This document shows positions 34,214-43,554 of a DNA stretch of 64,000 nt, in pieces. Origin of the DNA: Rhizosphaericola sp047606825 (GTDB taxonomy: Bacteria > Bacteroidota > Bacteroidia > Chitinophagales > Chitinophagaceae). The stretch lies in NCBI GenBank assembly GCA_047606825.1, contig JASGDY010000093.1, forward strand, positions 1 through 64,000. The letters run 5' to 3'. The position numbers and the translations under genes are program-made. Position 1 is the stretch's first letter, and every line of letters starts with the position of its first letter. The notes below the pieces were generated by a model that did not search any database, was not told the DNA's origin, and saw only the letters and a program-made list of their open reading frames with translations.

Positions 34214-34300
34214 ATGGAACCAATGGGTGAAATATACACAAAAATTACACGTCCGAAAAGTTTTTTTTACCCTAATGGATCTTTCGACAACCGAAAATAA
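34214..34300 (+). CDS. Possible upstream ORF in the queA leader
   Basis: A 28-codon frame starting MEPMGEIYTKITRPKSF ends 13 bases before the queA ATG. It overlaps an in-frame upstream extension of queA, so both cannot be the main product. It may be a leader peptide, or chance. Confidence 0.2.
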   Translation: MEPMGEIYTKITRPKSFFYPNGSFDNRK

Positions 34301-34313
34301 TAATTATAAACGA

Positions 34314-35363
34314 ATGAAATTATCACAATTTCGCTTTGACCTCCCTCTCAACCTCATCGCACAACATCCTGCCAAAAAACGTGAAGATGCCCGCATGATG
34401 GTTCTTGACCGCAAGACTGGCAACATCGAAAACAGGCACTTCAGGGACATCGTTGAATACTTTGACGACAAGGACGTATTTGTCGTCAACAACACCAAAG
34501 TGTTCCCGGCACGGATGTACGGGAAAAAGGAAAAAACCGGCGCAAAAATCGAGGTGTTCCTTCTCCGCGAACTCAATAAACCCAACCGCCTGTGGGACGT
34601 GATCGTCGATCCCGCAAGGAAGATACGCGTAGGCAACAAACTATACTTCGGGGAAAACGACGAACTCGTCGCCGAAGTCATCGACAACACGACTAGTCGT
34701 GGACGTACCATCCGTTTCCTTTGGGACAACGACGAGGAATCCTTCAAAAACATGCTGGACTCCATGGGGGAGACCCCGTTGCCCAAATATATCAAAAGAA
34801 AACCGGACGAGGAGGACAAGGAACGCTACCAGACCGTATATGCCAAATACGAAGGTGCAGTAGCCGCGCCGACTGCCGGTCTCCACTTCAGCAAGGAGCT
34901 TATCAAACGCTGTGAAATCAAAGGCATACGCTTTGCGGAAATCACGCTGCATACCGGACTTAGTACATTTCGCCCGATCGAAGTCGAGGACCTGAGCAAA
35001 CACAAAATGGACGCGGAATATTACCGCATCGACGAGGAAGCCTGCAAAATCGTCAACAAAGCCAAAGATGGGCAACGGAAGATATGCGCCATCGGAACGA
35101 CCACAATGCGCGCACTCGAAAGCAGCTTTACGTCTGAAGGCCTGTTGAAACCCTCCGAGGGCTGGACCAACGTATTTATCCATCCGCCTTACGACTTCAA
35201 TATTGCGAACAGCTTAGTCACCAATTTCCACTTGCCAAAGACGAGCCTTTTGATCATGCTGAGCGCATTTGCAGGGTACGACCTCGCAATGGAAGCCTAC
35301 CAAAAGGCCATCAAGGACAAATACCGCTTCTTCAGCTACGGAGATGCGATGCTGGTCTTATAA
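34314..35363 (+). CDS. queA: tRNA preQ1(34) S-adenosylmethionine ribosyltransferase-isomerase
   Basis: QueA transfers and rearranges the ribosyl group of SAM onto preQ1 in tRNA, giving epoxyqueuosine. The 349-residue product opens MKLSQFRFDLPLNLIAQHPAKKR, with NNTKVFPARMYG, the PTAGLHFS motif, FAEITLHTGLSTFRP and the C-terminal FHLPKTSLLIMLSAFAG. I chose the ATG at 34314, at the family's start; in-frame upstream ATGs would add up to 29 atypical residues. It ends at a strong terminator. Confidence 0.96.
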   Translation: MKLSQFRFDLPLNLIAQHPAKKREDARMMVLDRKTGNIENRHFRDIVEYFDDKDVFVVNNTKVFPARMYGKKEKTGAKIEVFLLRELNKPNRLWDVIVDPARKIRVGNKLYFGENDELVAEVIDNTTSRGRTIRFLWDNDEESFKNMLDSMGETPLPKYIKRKPDEEDKERYQTVYAKYEGAVAAPTAGLHFSKELIKRCEIKGIRFAEITLHTGLSTFRPIEVEDLSKHKMDAEYYRIDEEACKIVNKAKDGQRKICAIGTTTMRALESSFTSEGLLKPSEGWTNVFIHPPYDFNIANSLVTNFHLPKTSLLIMLSAFAGYDLAMEAYQKAIKDKYRFFSYGDAMLVL

Positions 35364-35392
35364 GTTCTATAATTAGAATAAGGAATAGCGGA

Positions 35393-35428
35393 AAGTGCCA
35401 ATTGCTGAAACAATTGGCACTTTTTTAT
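35393..35428 (+). terminator. Terminator of queA
   Basis: AAGTGCCAATTG (35393-35404) pairs with CAATTGGCACTT (35411-35422), followed by TTTTATTTT. Confidence 0.92.
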
Positions 35429-35498
35429 TTTACCAAAAAACCAAAAGGCTGATGGTTTGTAGTATATGTCATCTTTTCACCATCTAGAATCAGAAATT

Positions 35499-35795
35499 AT
35501 GACAGACTATAACAAACCACTGGAATACCAGAAAGGAGATCCCAAATATTCCAGCAAGGACGACCTATTGGAAAATACGGAAAAGATTTCCATCGATGCC
35601 GACGACCTAGGCGAAGGCAGCACGGACGATATTGTCGTGATAGACCGCCCGGACTTAGAACTTGACGAAGGACTAGACGTCTCCGATACCGACCTCGACG
35701 ACGAGGATGGGCTGATCGGCGAAGAATACGAAGAAAACAACTACTTCAGCCTCGGCGACAACCATGATGACCTGGAAGAAACTGAAGAAGAATAA
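35499..35795 (+). CDS. Small, highly acidic hypothetical protein
   Basis: The 98-residue product begins MTDYNKPLEYQKGDPKYSSK. It is dominated by Asp, Glu, Leu and Gly, with no signal peptide or Cys, and is probably largely disordered. I recognise no family. An in-frame ATG at 35466 would add 11 residues. It lies between the queA terminator and the RND promoter, so it appears to be its own unit. Confidence 0.65.
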   Translation: MTDYNKPLEYQKGDPKYSSKDDLLENTEKISIDADDLGEGSTDDIVVIDRPDLELDEGLDVSDTDLDDEDGLIGEEYEENNYFSLGDNHDDLEETEEE

Positions 35796-35853
35796 AAACA
35801 CCTGACCATTCCGTATTACCTATCCACTCCTTTTTATAAAAATTAAACAAACG

Positions 35854-35884
35854 TTTGAATAATTCGTTTTCCTCGTTATCTTTG
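35854..35884 (+). promoter_or_regulatory. Promoter of the RND efflux operon
   Basis: TTTG (35854-35857), 19 bases, then TATCTTTG (35877-35884) matches the Bacteroidota consensus exactly. The -33 box is part of the palindrome CAAACGTTTG (35848-35857), which could also be a repressor site. Confidence 0.8.
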
Positions 35885-35949
35885 CGGTCTCTGTCAAAGA
35901 GCAAAACCCTGTTTTGGGGAATCGACCTTTATTATAAACAGAAAACTGA

Positions 35950-37284
35950 ATGAAAAAAATCACAGGAATCCTAGTTATCCTACTTATTTTGCGGGGACAT
36001 AGTGCCTGCGCTCAGGAGTCGCCTGCGTCCTCAGCAGACACGACCTTACAAGAGGCTGATTTGCAGACGTGTATTGACGTTGCCTTGAAAAACTATCCGC
36101 TGATCAAGCAAAGCCAAATCGACCAAAAGATAACCGAAGCGCAGATAAAATCAAAAATCTCCGACTGGTATCCGCAGGTCAACCTCACAGCCAACTACCA
36201 AAATACGTTCCAGAAACTGGCCTTGCTCACCTCCAACGGATTGTTTACGTCAGGTGCTTACAATTCGTCCGTAGTACAGCTTGGAGCTACGCAGAACCTC
36301 TTTAACCGCGATGCGCTGTTGGCACTCAAAAGCCAGGGAGACGTAAAACAAAATACTTTGAATCAATTGATTACCAATAAAATAGATTTGGTCGTCAATG
36401 TTTCCAAAGCGTATTACGCCATCCTCTCCGTCATACAGCAGGTGCGGGTACTCGACGAGGACATCGTCCGTTTGCAAAGAAGCCTCAAAGATGCCACCAA
36501 CCAATACAAGGCAGGTATCGTGGACAACACAGGCTACAAACAGGCGACCATCAACCTCAACAACAGCAAAGCACAGCGGCAAGGGCTGGAAGCCTCCATA
36601 CCTTATTACTATGCCCTCCTGAAGTTCTACATGAACTATCCGGTGGACAAGGATTTTACCATCCACTACGATTCCACACAGCTAAGCCAAACGGCAGCGT
36701 TGGATACCAACCAGACTGTCGATTTCCAGCAAAGAATCGAATACAAAACATTGACCACCAACAGACGTCTATTGGAAGCCAACCTGAAATATGAAAAATG
36801 GAGCTACCTGCCGACGCTTTCCCTGTTTGCCAATTACAATCTGAACTATTTGAACGACCGTTTCTCTCCGTTGTACAAAAACAATTATCCGCAGTCCTAC
36901 GCAGGTATCCAGTTGTCCATGCCGATATTCCAAGGGGGAAAACGTAAACAGAACATAAGAGCGGCCGAGTTCAATCTCGAAAAGAACGGATGGGATTTCC
37001 AGAACCTGAAAAATTCAGTCAACCAGGAATACCAGTCCGCCCTCTCAGCCTACAAGTCAGACCTCGCCACCTACAACGCGACAAAGGAAAACGCAGAATT
37101 GGCACAGGAAGTTTACAACACCGTCGAGTTGCAATACCGCGCCGGTGTCAAGACATACCTTGATGTCATCACGGCGGAAACGACGCTGCTGACAGCAAAA
37201 ATCAATTATACCAATTCCTTGTTCAAACTATTATCCGACAAGGTAGACGTAGAAAAAGCAAACGGCTCCATCCAACCTAATTAA
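35950..37284 (+). CDS. TolC-family outer-membrane efflux protein
   Basis: The 444-residue product has a signal peptide (ending near AQESP) and two TolC-type repeats of long helices with beta-strand pairs: IDVALKNYPLIKQSQID near the start and LKYEKWSYLPTLSLFANYN later. A characteristic Glu/Tyr-rich ELAQEVYNTVELQYRAGVKTYLDVI motif lies near the C-terminus. It forms the outer-membrane duct of the tripartite pump encoded by the next two genes. The gaps of about 35 and 138 bases suggest one operon. Confidence 0.93.
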   Translation: MKKITGILVILLILRGHSACAQESPASSADTTLQEADLQTCIDVALKNYPLIKQSQIDQKITEAQIKSKISDWYPQVNLTANYQNTFQKLALLTSNGLFTSGAYNSSVVQLGATQNLFNRDALLALKSQGDVKQNTLNQLITNKIDLVVNVSKAYYAILSVIQQVRVLDEDIVRLQRSLKDATNQYKAGIVDNTGYKQATINLNNSKAQRQGLEASIPYYYALLKFYMNYPVDKDFTIHYDSTQLSQTAALDTNQTVDFQQRIEYKTLTTNRRLLEANLKYEKWSYLPTLSLFANYNLNYLNDRFSPLYKNNYPQSYAGIQLSMPIFQGGKRKQNIRAAEFNLEKNGWDFQNLKNSVNQEYQSALSAYKSDLATYNATKENAELAQEVYNTVELQYRAGVKTYLDVITAETTLLTAKINYTNSLFKLLSDKVDVEKANGSIQPN

Positions 37285-37319
37285 AAGTAACAACTAACAT
37301 TTAAAATTCCTTATATACT

Positions 37320-38459
37320 ATGTCATTGCATACCACACAAAAAATAACAGGATTCGCATTATTGTTGGCATTAGCCTCCTGTGGTGGAGGCCAGAAAGGC
37401 GGCACCGCCGGAATGCCCGACCCCAACGCTCCAGTTACCGTTACTGACACCGTAGTCGGCTATAGTGAGGCCACGTTCGGCACACAGTTTCCAGGTTCCG
37501 TAACAGCGTTCCAACAGGTCAACCTGACACCGCAGGTTACAGGATACGTAACAGGTATCCATTTCAAGGACGGACAGCACGTGACCAAAGGCCAACTGCT
37601 ATACTCCATCGACGACCAGGTCTATAGTGCCAACCTATCCAATGCGGATGCCAACATAGCGGTCCAACAAGCTGCTGTCGACAAAGCGCAGAAAGACTAT
37701 GACCGCTACCACATGCTGGAAAAAGAAGACGCCATCGCCAAACAGCAGGTCGATTATGCGGATGCGGCACTCGTCTCTGCCCAGAAACAACTGGCTGCGG
37801 CAAAAGCCAATGCATCAAGCATCCGGAGCAATGTGCGCTTCACCAAGATATATGCTCCTTTTACCGGCACGGTTGGCATTTCGCAAGTACGTGTCGGCAT
37901 GGCGGTATTTGCCGGACAGACGGTGCTCAACACTATCTCGACCAACAATCCTATTGCCGTCGACTTCAATGTAGACCAGACCATTGTCAACCGTTTTGTC
38001 ACATTGCAGCAGAGCAACGCGAAAGTGTTCCAGATAGAGCTGGGCGCGGACAGCATCTATCCGGCAAAAGGAAGTGTGGCAATGATCGACCGTGCTGCCG
38101 ATATGCAGACAGGTACCATCAAGGTACGTCTGTCATTCCCCAATGACAAAGACCGTCTCAAACCAGGCATGAACGCTACCGTACTTGTCGGCGACGAACA
38201 AAAAGCATTGCTGATACCTACCAAATCCATCTTAGCGCAACTCGGTGAGTTTTATGTATATGTCATAGGAGACTCCAGCAAAGTGTCCCAAAGAAAAATC
38301 ACACAAGGCAACACGGTAGGTGCGTTCACTTCTGTTCTCTCCGGCTTAAACGAAGGAGACAAAATCGTCGTGGACGGAACGCAGAATCTGCGCGAAGGTT
38401 CTAAGGTAATCAACCAAAAAGACGCGGCGGCACAGCAGCAAGCTGGCGGCAAAAAATAA
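37320..38459 (+). CDS. RND efflux periplasmic adaptor subunit
   Basis: The membrane-fusion protein links the inner-membrane pump to the TolC-like channel. The 379-residue product has a lipoprotein signal (LALASCGGG, Cys about residue 21) and a biotinyl-lipoyl-like domain (VNLTPQVTGYVTGIHFKDGQHVTKGQLLYSID). An alpha-hairpin and a beta-barrel domain follow (IYAPFTGTVGISQVRVGM). It has the normal family length and lies just upstream of the permease gene. Confidence 0.94.
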   Translation: MSLHTTQKITGFALLLALASCGGGQKGGTAGMPDPNAPVTVTDTVVGYSEATFGTQFPGSVTAFQQVNLTPQVTGYVTGIHFKDGQHVTKGQLLYSIDDQVYSANLSNADANIAVQQAAVDKAQKDYDRYHMLEKEDAIAKQQVDYADAALVSAQKQLAAAKANASSIRSNVRFTKIYAPFTGTVGISQVRVGMAVFAGQTVLNTISTNNPIAVDFNVDQTIVNRFVTLQQSNAKVFQIELGADSIYPAKGSVAMIDRAADMQTGTIKVRLSFPNDKDRLKPGMNATVLVGDEQKALLIPTKSILAQLGEFYVYVIGDSSKVSQRKITQGNTVGAFTSVLSGLNEGDKIVVDGTQNLREGSKVINQKDAAAQQQAGGKK

Positions 38460-38597
38460 TTTTAAGTAAAAAATTACTTAATACTCAATGCCTAACGCTT
38501 AACAACAAGAAATAGCCAAGGATTGATAGCCAACAGCTACATTTTAGTAAATTTTCAAAAGGACTAGCTCCTTCCTAACAAGAAAGAATAAAAAGTT

Positions 38598-41500
38598 ATG
38601 ATCGCAGATACCTTTATAAAACGGCCTGTTACCGCGATAGTCATCTCTATCGTATTGGTGCTGGTCGGGATATTGGCCATGCTCAACTTGCCAATATCAA
38701 AGTTCCCAGACATCACCCCTCCTACCGTGTCCGTTACCGCCAACTATACGGGTGCCGATGCCGTCACTGCGGAGCAAACCACGACTACGCAGATTGAAAC
38801 CAATATCAATGGTTCACCTGGTATGGAGTATATGACATCCAACAGTACCTCTACCGGATCGGTTTCCATCGCCGTAACATTCGCAGTCGGAACCGATATC
38901 GACGTGGCGACACTGGACGTCCAAAACCGTGTGAGCGTCGCACAACCTGCCCTACCACAGGCGGTGCAGCGTCTGGGTGTCACCACCAGAAAAAGAAACC
39001 CTTCCATATTCATGGCTTTGGGTGTCTATTCTCCACACGATACGCACTCTGCGGTATTCTTAGGTAACTATACCAATATCTACATCAAAGACGTCATCCT
39101 GCGTACACCTGGTGTGGGTGACGTATTGACCCGTGCACAGGACTTCAGTATGCGTGTATGGTTAGATCCGGATAAACTGTCCAAATTCAACATGACACCT
39201 GCCGATGTTACCAGTGCCATTGCTAGCCAGAACATGCAGATTGCAGCGGGTTCGTTTGGCGGCGTACCGCAACCCACCAGCCAGGCATTTGAATACACGG
39301 TCATCAGTAATGGTCGTCTAAGCACACCCGAGGAATTTAACAACATAGTGGTCAGGTCCAATGCCGACAACGGAAGCCTTGTCTATTTGAAAGATGTGGG
39401 CAGGGTCGAGCTGGGCACATTTGACTATACTGCCAACGGTTATGTCGGACTGCACCCCGCAGCCTTCATCTTGATTTACCTTGCACCAGGTGCCAATGCG
39501 CTTGATACCTATGACAAGGTGATGGAAAACCTGAACAACATGAAGAGAAACTTCCCGTCCGACGTGGACTTTGCCGTTCCGGTAGAGACTGCTTCGGTAG
39601 TAACCGCCTCTATCGAGGAAGTGTTACACACATTTGTGGAAGCACTCATTTTAGTGATTGTCGTGATATTGCTGTTCTTGCAGAGCTGGCGCGCGACGTT
39701 GATTCCTGTTTTGGCAATTCCGGTCATTTTGGTGGCGACGTTCATATTGTTCATACCGTTTGGCTTTACGGTTAATACGTTGACACTCTTTGCCTTTGTA
39801 TTGGCGATCGGCATCGTCGTGGATGATGCCATCGTCGTGGTAGAATCCGTACAGCATTATCTCGATACGCAGCCGATAGGTGCCAAGGAAGCAACGGAAA
39901 AAGCAATGAAAGACATATCTGCCCCAGTCATAGCGATTGCCTTGATCCTGGCGGCGGTATTTGTACCGGTAAGTTTCATCCCTGGCATTTCCGGACGCCT
40001 TTACCAACAGTTTGCCATGACGATTGCGGTTTCGGTACTGATTTCCGCGTTCATCGCGCTGTCGCTGACCCCGGCATTGTGTAGCTTGATGATGAAGCCT
40101 ACAAAAGATACATCCAACAGCCGCAATATCATACACAGGTTCAACAATGGCTTCAACAAATGGTTTGGGAGAGTTACGGACAAATATACCAGTGGCGTGG
40201 CATGGCTCATCAAACGAGCATGGGGCGTCGTCATTGCACTCGTGGCCATTATCGTCGGAATGGTGTTCCTGTTCAAAGCCAAACCAGCAGGCTTCTTGCC
40301 GATCGAGGACGAGGGCCGTCTGTTCGTTGCCTACCAGTTGCCCGAAGGTGCATCCATGACACGCTCCATCAATATGCTAAAAGAACTCATGAAACGTGTT
40401 GGAGGCATCCCCGAAGTAAATGTATTGGGTGGTCTCGGCGGTTTCAATGCCTTGACTGCCGCAGCAAAATCCAACTCCGGTACGATGTTCGTCAGCTTGA
40501 AACCTTGGGACAAACGTAAAGGAGCAGGCCAGACTGCCGCAGCCGTGGTACAGGAAATCAACAAACGCTGTGCAGACCTCGCACCCCAGGCCAAAATCCT
40601 GGCAGTAACGCCTCCCCCTATCGATGGGATGGGACAGTCTTCCGGTTTTACCATAGAAATCCTACAGACGACAAGTACGGACAGTCTACCCGTATTTGAA
40701 AAAGTAGCGCAGAAATTCCAGATGGCAGCCATGCAAAGACCGGAGATCGCCTACGCAATGACATTCTTTACGTCCCACACCCCTGCCTATAACGTGGATG
40801 TTGACAGAAACCAAGTTGCCAAATATGGCGTCAACATGAGTGATGCGTTTGGCGTACTGTCGACACTGCTCGGTAGTACCTACGTCAATGACGTTACATT
40901 GTACGGCCGTAACTTCAAAGTAATGGCAATGGCTGACAGCAGCTTCCGTGTCAATCCTGAAGTACTTAACAGATACTATGTACGCAACGGTAACGGTGGC
41001 ATGATTCCGCTAGGCTCTTTGGTGACGACCCGGCTCTCCGAAGCACCGTCTGTCATCAGCCATTACAATATCTATCGTAACATCGAGTTTATCGGTTCTC
41101 CGAAACCCGGCTTCAGTAGTGGACAGGCTATTGAGGCATTGAAAGAGGTGGCGGCACAGACATTGCCGGCCGGTTATGATTATGAATTCTCCGCGATGAG
41201 CCGCGAAGAATTGACGGCAGGTGATATGACGATGTACGTTTTCATTGCGTCCTTCGTGTTCGTGTTCCTGTTCATGGCAGCCTTGTACGAAAGCTGGGCA
41301 ATACCATTTGCGGTCATCTTGGCAGTACCTATCGGTATCTTTGGCTCCATCCTGACATTGACGTTTACGCCGACATTGGTCAATGACATCTACTTCAAGA
41401 TTGGTCTATTGACCGTTATCGGCCTGGCGGCGAAAAATGCCATCCTGATTGTAGAATTTGCCAAAGAACGCCTGGACAAGGAAGGCATGCCGATCGTGGA

Positions 41501-41795
41501 AGCAACGTTGCAAGCCGTTTCCCTCCGTCTGCGTCCTATCATGATGACTTCATTGGCGTTCATATTGGGTGTATTGCCTTTGGCTTTTGCTACGGGTGCG
41601 GCATCTATGGCACGTAGCACTTTGGGATGGACTGTATGTGGCGGTATGATTGCGGCGTCGTCCATTGCGATTTTCGTCGTTCCGGTTCTGTTTGTCTTGA
41701 TTGCCCGTGTCGCATACAGCGAAGAGCAATTGAGAGAACTTAGGATCAAACATGAAGAATCCAAAGACGGCAGCAGCCACAGCAATGCACATTAG
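38598..41795 (+). CDS. RND efflux permease (AcrB/HAE1 family)
   Basis: This inner-membrane proton antiporter exports hydrophobic compounds. The 1065-residue product has the N-terminal MIADTFIKRPVTAIVISI start and a 12-helix RND topology with two large periplasmic loops. The GIVVDDAIVVVESVQ segment carries the paired Asp of the proton relay, and the C-terminal GLAAKNAILIVEFAKE segment carries the relay Lys. A decayed piece of a related gene lies at 52293-52451. Confidence 0.96.
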   Translation: MIADTFIKRPVTAIVISIVLVLVGILAMLNLPISKFPDITPPTVSVTANYTGADAVTAEQTTTTQIETNINGSPGMEYMTSNSTSTGSVSIAVTFAVGTDIDVATLDVQNRVSVAQPALPQAVQRLGVTTRKRNPSIFMALGVYSPHDTHSAVFLGNYTNIYIKDVILRTPGVGDVLTRAQDFSMRVWLDPDKLSKFNMTPADVTSAIASQNMQIAAGSFGGVPQPTSQAFEYTVISNGRLSTPEEFNNIVVRSNADNGSLVYLKDVGRVELGTFDYTANGYVGLHPAAFILIYLAPGANALDTYDKVMENLNNMKRNFPSDVDFAVPVETASVVTASIEEVLHTFVEALILVIVVILLFLQSWRATLIPVLAIPVILVATFILFIPFGFTVNTLTLFAFVLAIGIVVDDAIVVVESVQHYLDTQPIGAKEATEKAMKDISAPVIAIALILAAVFVPVSFIPGISGRLYQQFAMTIAVSVLISAFIALSLTPALCSLMMKPTKDTSNSRNIIHRFNNGFNKWFGRVTDKYTSGVAWLIKRAWGVVIALVAIIVGMVFLFKAKPAGFLPIEDEGRLFVAYQLPEGASMTRSINMLKELMKRVGGIPEVNVLGGLGGFNALTAAAKSNSGTMFVSLKPWDKRKGAGQTAAAVVQEINKRCADLAPQAKILAVTPPPIDGMGQSSGFTIEILQTTSTDSLPVFEKVAQKFQMAAMQRPEIAYAMTFFTSHTPAYNVDVDRNQVAKYGVNMSDAFGVLSTLLGSTYVNDVTLYGRNFKVMAMADSSFRVNPEVLNRYYVRNGNGGMIPLGSLVTTRLSEAPSVISHYNIYRNIEFIGSPKPGFSSGQAIEALKEVAAQTLPAGYDYEFSAMSREELTAGDMTMYVFIASFVFVFLFMAALYESWAIPFAVILAVPIGIFGSILTLTFTPTLVNDIYFKIGLLTVIGLAAKNAILIVEFAKERLDKEGMPIVEATLQAVSLRLRPIMMTSLAFILGVLPLAFATGAASMARSTLGWTVCGGMIAASSIAIFVVPVLFVLIARVAYSEEQLRELRIKHEESKDGSSHSNAH

Positions 41796-41829
41796 TCAAG
41801 GATAAATATGATATGACTTAAAAAATGGC

Positions 41830-41860
41830 AAGGCGGTTCATAGTTGAACCGCCTTGTTTG
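41830..41860. terminator. Bidirectional terminator between the RND operon and the LacI gene
   Basis: CAAGGCGGTTCA (41830-41841) pairs with TGAACCGCCTTG (41846-41857), followed by TTT on the plus side and a T run further on the minus side. It serves the two convergent transcripts. Confidence 0.88.
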
Positions 41861-41905
41861 CGTTATGAAAAAGCAATGGCACTGTCCAGTACATTCGTTG
41901 GGTAG

Positions 41906-42913
41906 TTATTGAGTAGAGGCTCTTTCAACAAGAACAGAAGGAATGGTCATAATAAAATCGTCAGGAACGGTTTTCTTTCTCCGCTCGATCATACTAAATA
42001 ATATTTCCGCCGCATTTTTTCCCATCTCAAATGCGGGCTGGGAAATCGTACTCAGTGGGGGATTTAATATCGAAGCCGTCTGAAGCGCGGAAAATGCTAT
42101 TATTTTCAAATCTTTGGGAATATTCAAACCTAAAAAATAAATCTGGATAGCGATTTTTTCAACAGATGCAACGATTCCATCAATTCTAGGATGCGCTTTA
42201 AATATATTTCTTAACTGTACAATTACGTTGCCATCACTTTCAGCATTATCAATCACAAAATGCATTTGCTTTGAGCCTGGAAAGCCCATCTTATGTAATG
42301 TATTAATAAAACCTTGAGAACGTTTCTGACAAATAGAGAGTCTATCTGACAACGATAAAAAAATGGGATAATGGCAACCTTTTTCAAGAAGATGCTTTGC
42401 CGCCATTATGCCGCATTCGTAATCATTAGTGAGAACTTTCGGGGATGGGAAGGATTCAATTGTCCGGTCAAAGAAGACCAAGGGTATGGACTTGCTTCTT
42501 ACCTTATCGAGATGAGCCGTCTCTGTTGTTTCATTCGATACTGAAATGAGAATGCCGTCAACACGCCCACTCGCACACTGGCTAAGGATATCTTTTTCAT
42601 TCTCAAAATTTTCATGAGAAAGATAGATTAGAACATGATAATTTTTAGCCGCTGCTACGGATTGGATGCCATTGATAGCCAGTGCAAAGAAATTGTCCGC
42701 AATCTCGGGCAATACGACTGCTATTGTCTTACTCTTTCGACTCCGTAAACCACTGGCGTATGGATTAGGAACATAATTCAAATCTGAGGCAAGGGACAAC
42801 ACCTTCTTCTTCGTTTCACTACTAATTTCATAGCTATCCTTTAACGCTTTGGAAACAGTGGCTTTGGAAAGGCCAAGTCGATTAGCTAGTGTCCCAATCG
42901 TAATCTTACTCAT
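41906..42913 (-). CDS. LacI-family transcriptional regulator of the utilisation locus
   Basis: The 335-residue product has the N-terminal LacI helix-turn-helix (ITIGTLANRLGLSKATVSKAL, about 3-23) and hinge (NYVPNPYASGLRSRKS). A periplasmic-binding-protein-like sugar-sensing domain follows (IAVVLPEIADNFFALAINGI). It likely represses the SusCD and hydrolase genes on the other side of the gap until a sugar binds. The gene looks AT-rich relative to the RND operon. A 38-base palindrome lies 45 bases upstream of the ATG. Confidence 0.93.
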   Translation of the reverse strand: MSKITIGTLANRLGLSKATVSKALKDSYEISSETKKKVLSLASDLNYVPNPYASGLRSRKSKTIAVVLPEIADNFFALAINGIQSVAAAKNYHVLIYLSHENFENEKDILSQCASGRVDGILISVSNETTETAHLDKVRSKSIPLVFFDRTIESFPSPKVLTNDYECGIMAAKHLLEKGCHYPIFLSLSDRLSICQKRSQGFINTLHKMGFPGSKQMHFVIDNAESDGNVIVQLRNIFKAHPRIDGIVASVEKIAIQIYFLGLNIPKDLKIIAFSALQTASILNPPLSTISQPAFEMGKNAAEILFSMIERRKKTVPDDFIMTIPSVLVERASTQ

Positions 42914-42958
42914 ATAATGGTCAATAATTAAAAAAAGCCATAGTATTTACAAAGAATA

Positions 42959-42996
42959 AAACATTATTTACGAAACCGGTTTCGTAAATAATGTTT
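42959..42996. promoter_or_regulatory. Perfect 38-bp palindrome, probable LacI-family operator
   Basis: The two 19-base halves are exact reverse complements about the centre 42977/42978. The inner 16 bases, ACGAAACCGGTTTCGT, have the LacI-family look (central CG flanked by GAAAC/GTTTC). It lies 45 bases upstream of the lacI-type ATG, where it could overlap that gene's -33 region and allow autoregulation. Confidence 0.8.
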
Positions 42997-43041
42997 CCGC
43001 AAATAAGCACTTTTATTTGTAAAACATGCAATTTTGACTAA

Positions 43042-43156
43042 AATATTGGGTATTGTTAATCTGAGATAGTTTTTAATAATTTTCATCATTGATTATCAAT
43101 ATATTAGAATGGTATAAATAGATGAAAACTATGCTAAATTAACAATACCAAATATT
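43042..43156. repeat. 115-bp imperfect palindrome in the SusC upstream region
   Basis: The outer arms (43042-43060 and 43138-43156) are 19-bp inverted repeats with one mismatch, AATATTGGGTATTGTTAAT against its complement. Inner blocks ATAGTTTT and CATC pair with GATGAAAACTAT. It could be a leader hairpin, a second regulator site, or a small mobile element. Confidence 0.55.
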
Positions 43157-43554
43157 GACAACAGTTGCTATTGCCGAAAAAGGTATTGGTTGCTTCACTA
43201 TAGTAGTCTGGAAAGATTCATTGTAGGGTGCATAATATCAGACATAAAAACGATAAAGCTAGACGAAATAACCAAATATCACTTTAATGTTGTGCTATTG
43301 GGATTCCTTCACGAGTGAAGTCAGGGGATACATGCGGGAAATATTCCGATAAGAAAGAAATCGTGTATTCCAAACCTACAAAAAATGTGAGGGTTTTCAA
43401 AAGGGCCAAAAACAAAACGATAATGAAAGTCATTGATTTCTCCCATATCAGGTCTACAGCCTCCGATTATAAAAACTGAACTATTACCCCAATATTATCA
43501 GTGCCTTACGTTAAAACGTATCTCCTAATTATAATTATCAAAAAACGATCCCCT

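Larger units (their letters stand above)
42914..43554. other. Regulatory gap between the LacI and SusC genes
   Basis: This 640-base AT-rich gap between divergent genes holds the 38-bp operator palindrome (42959-42996) and a 115-bp imperfect palindrome (43042-43156). I found no convincing open frame and no clear SusC promoter. The 5' leader of SusC may be long. Confidence 0.6.
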
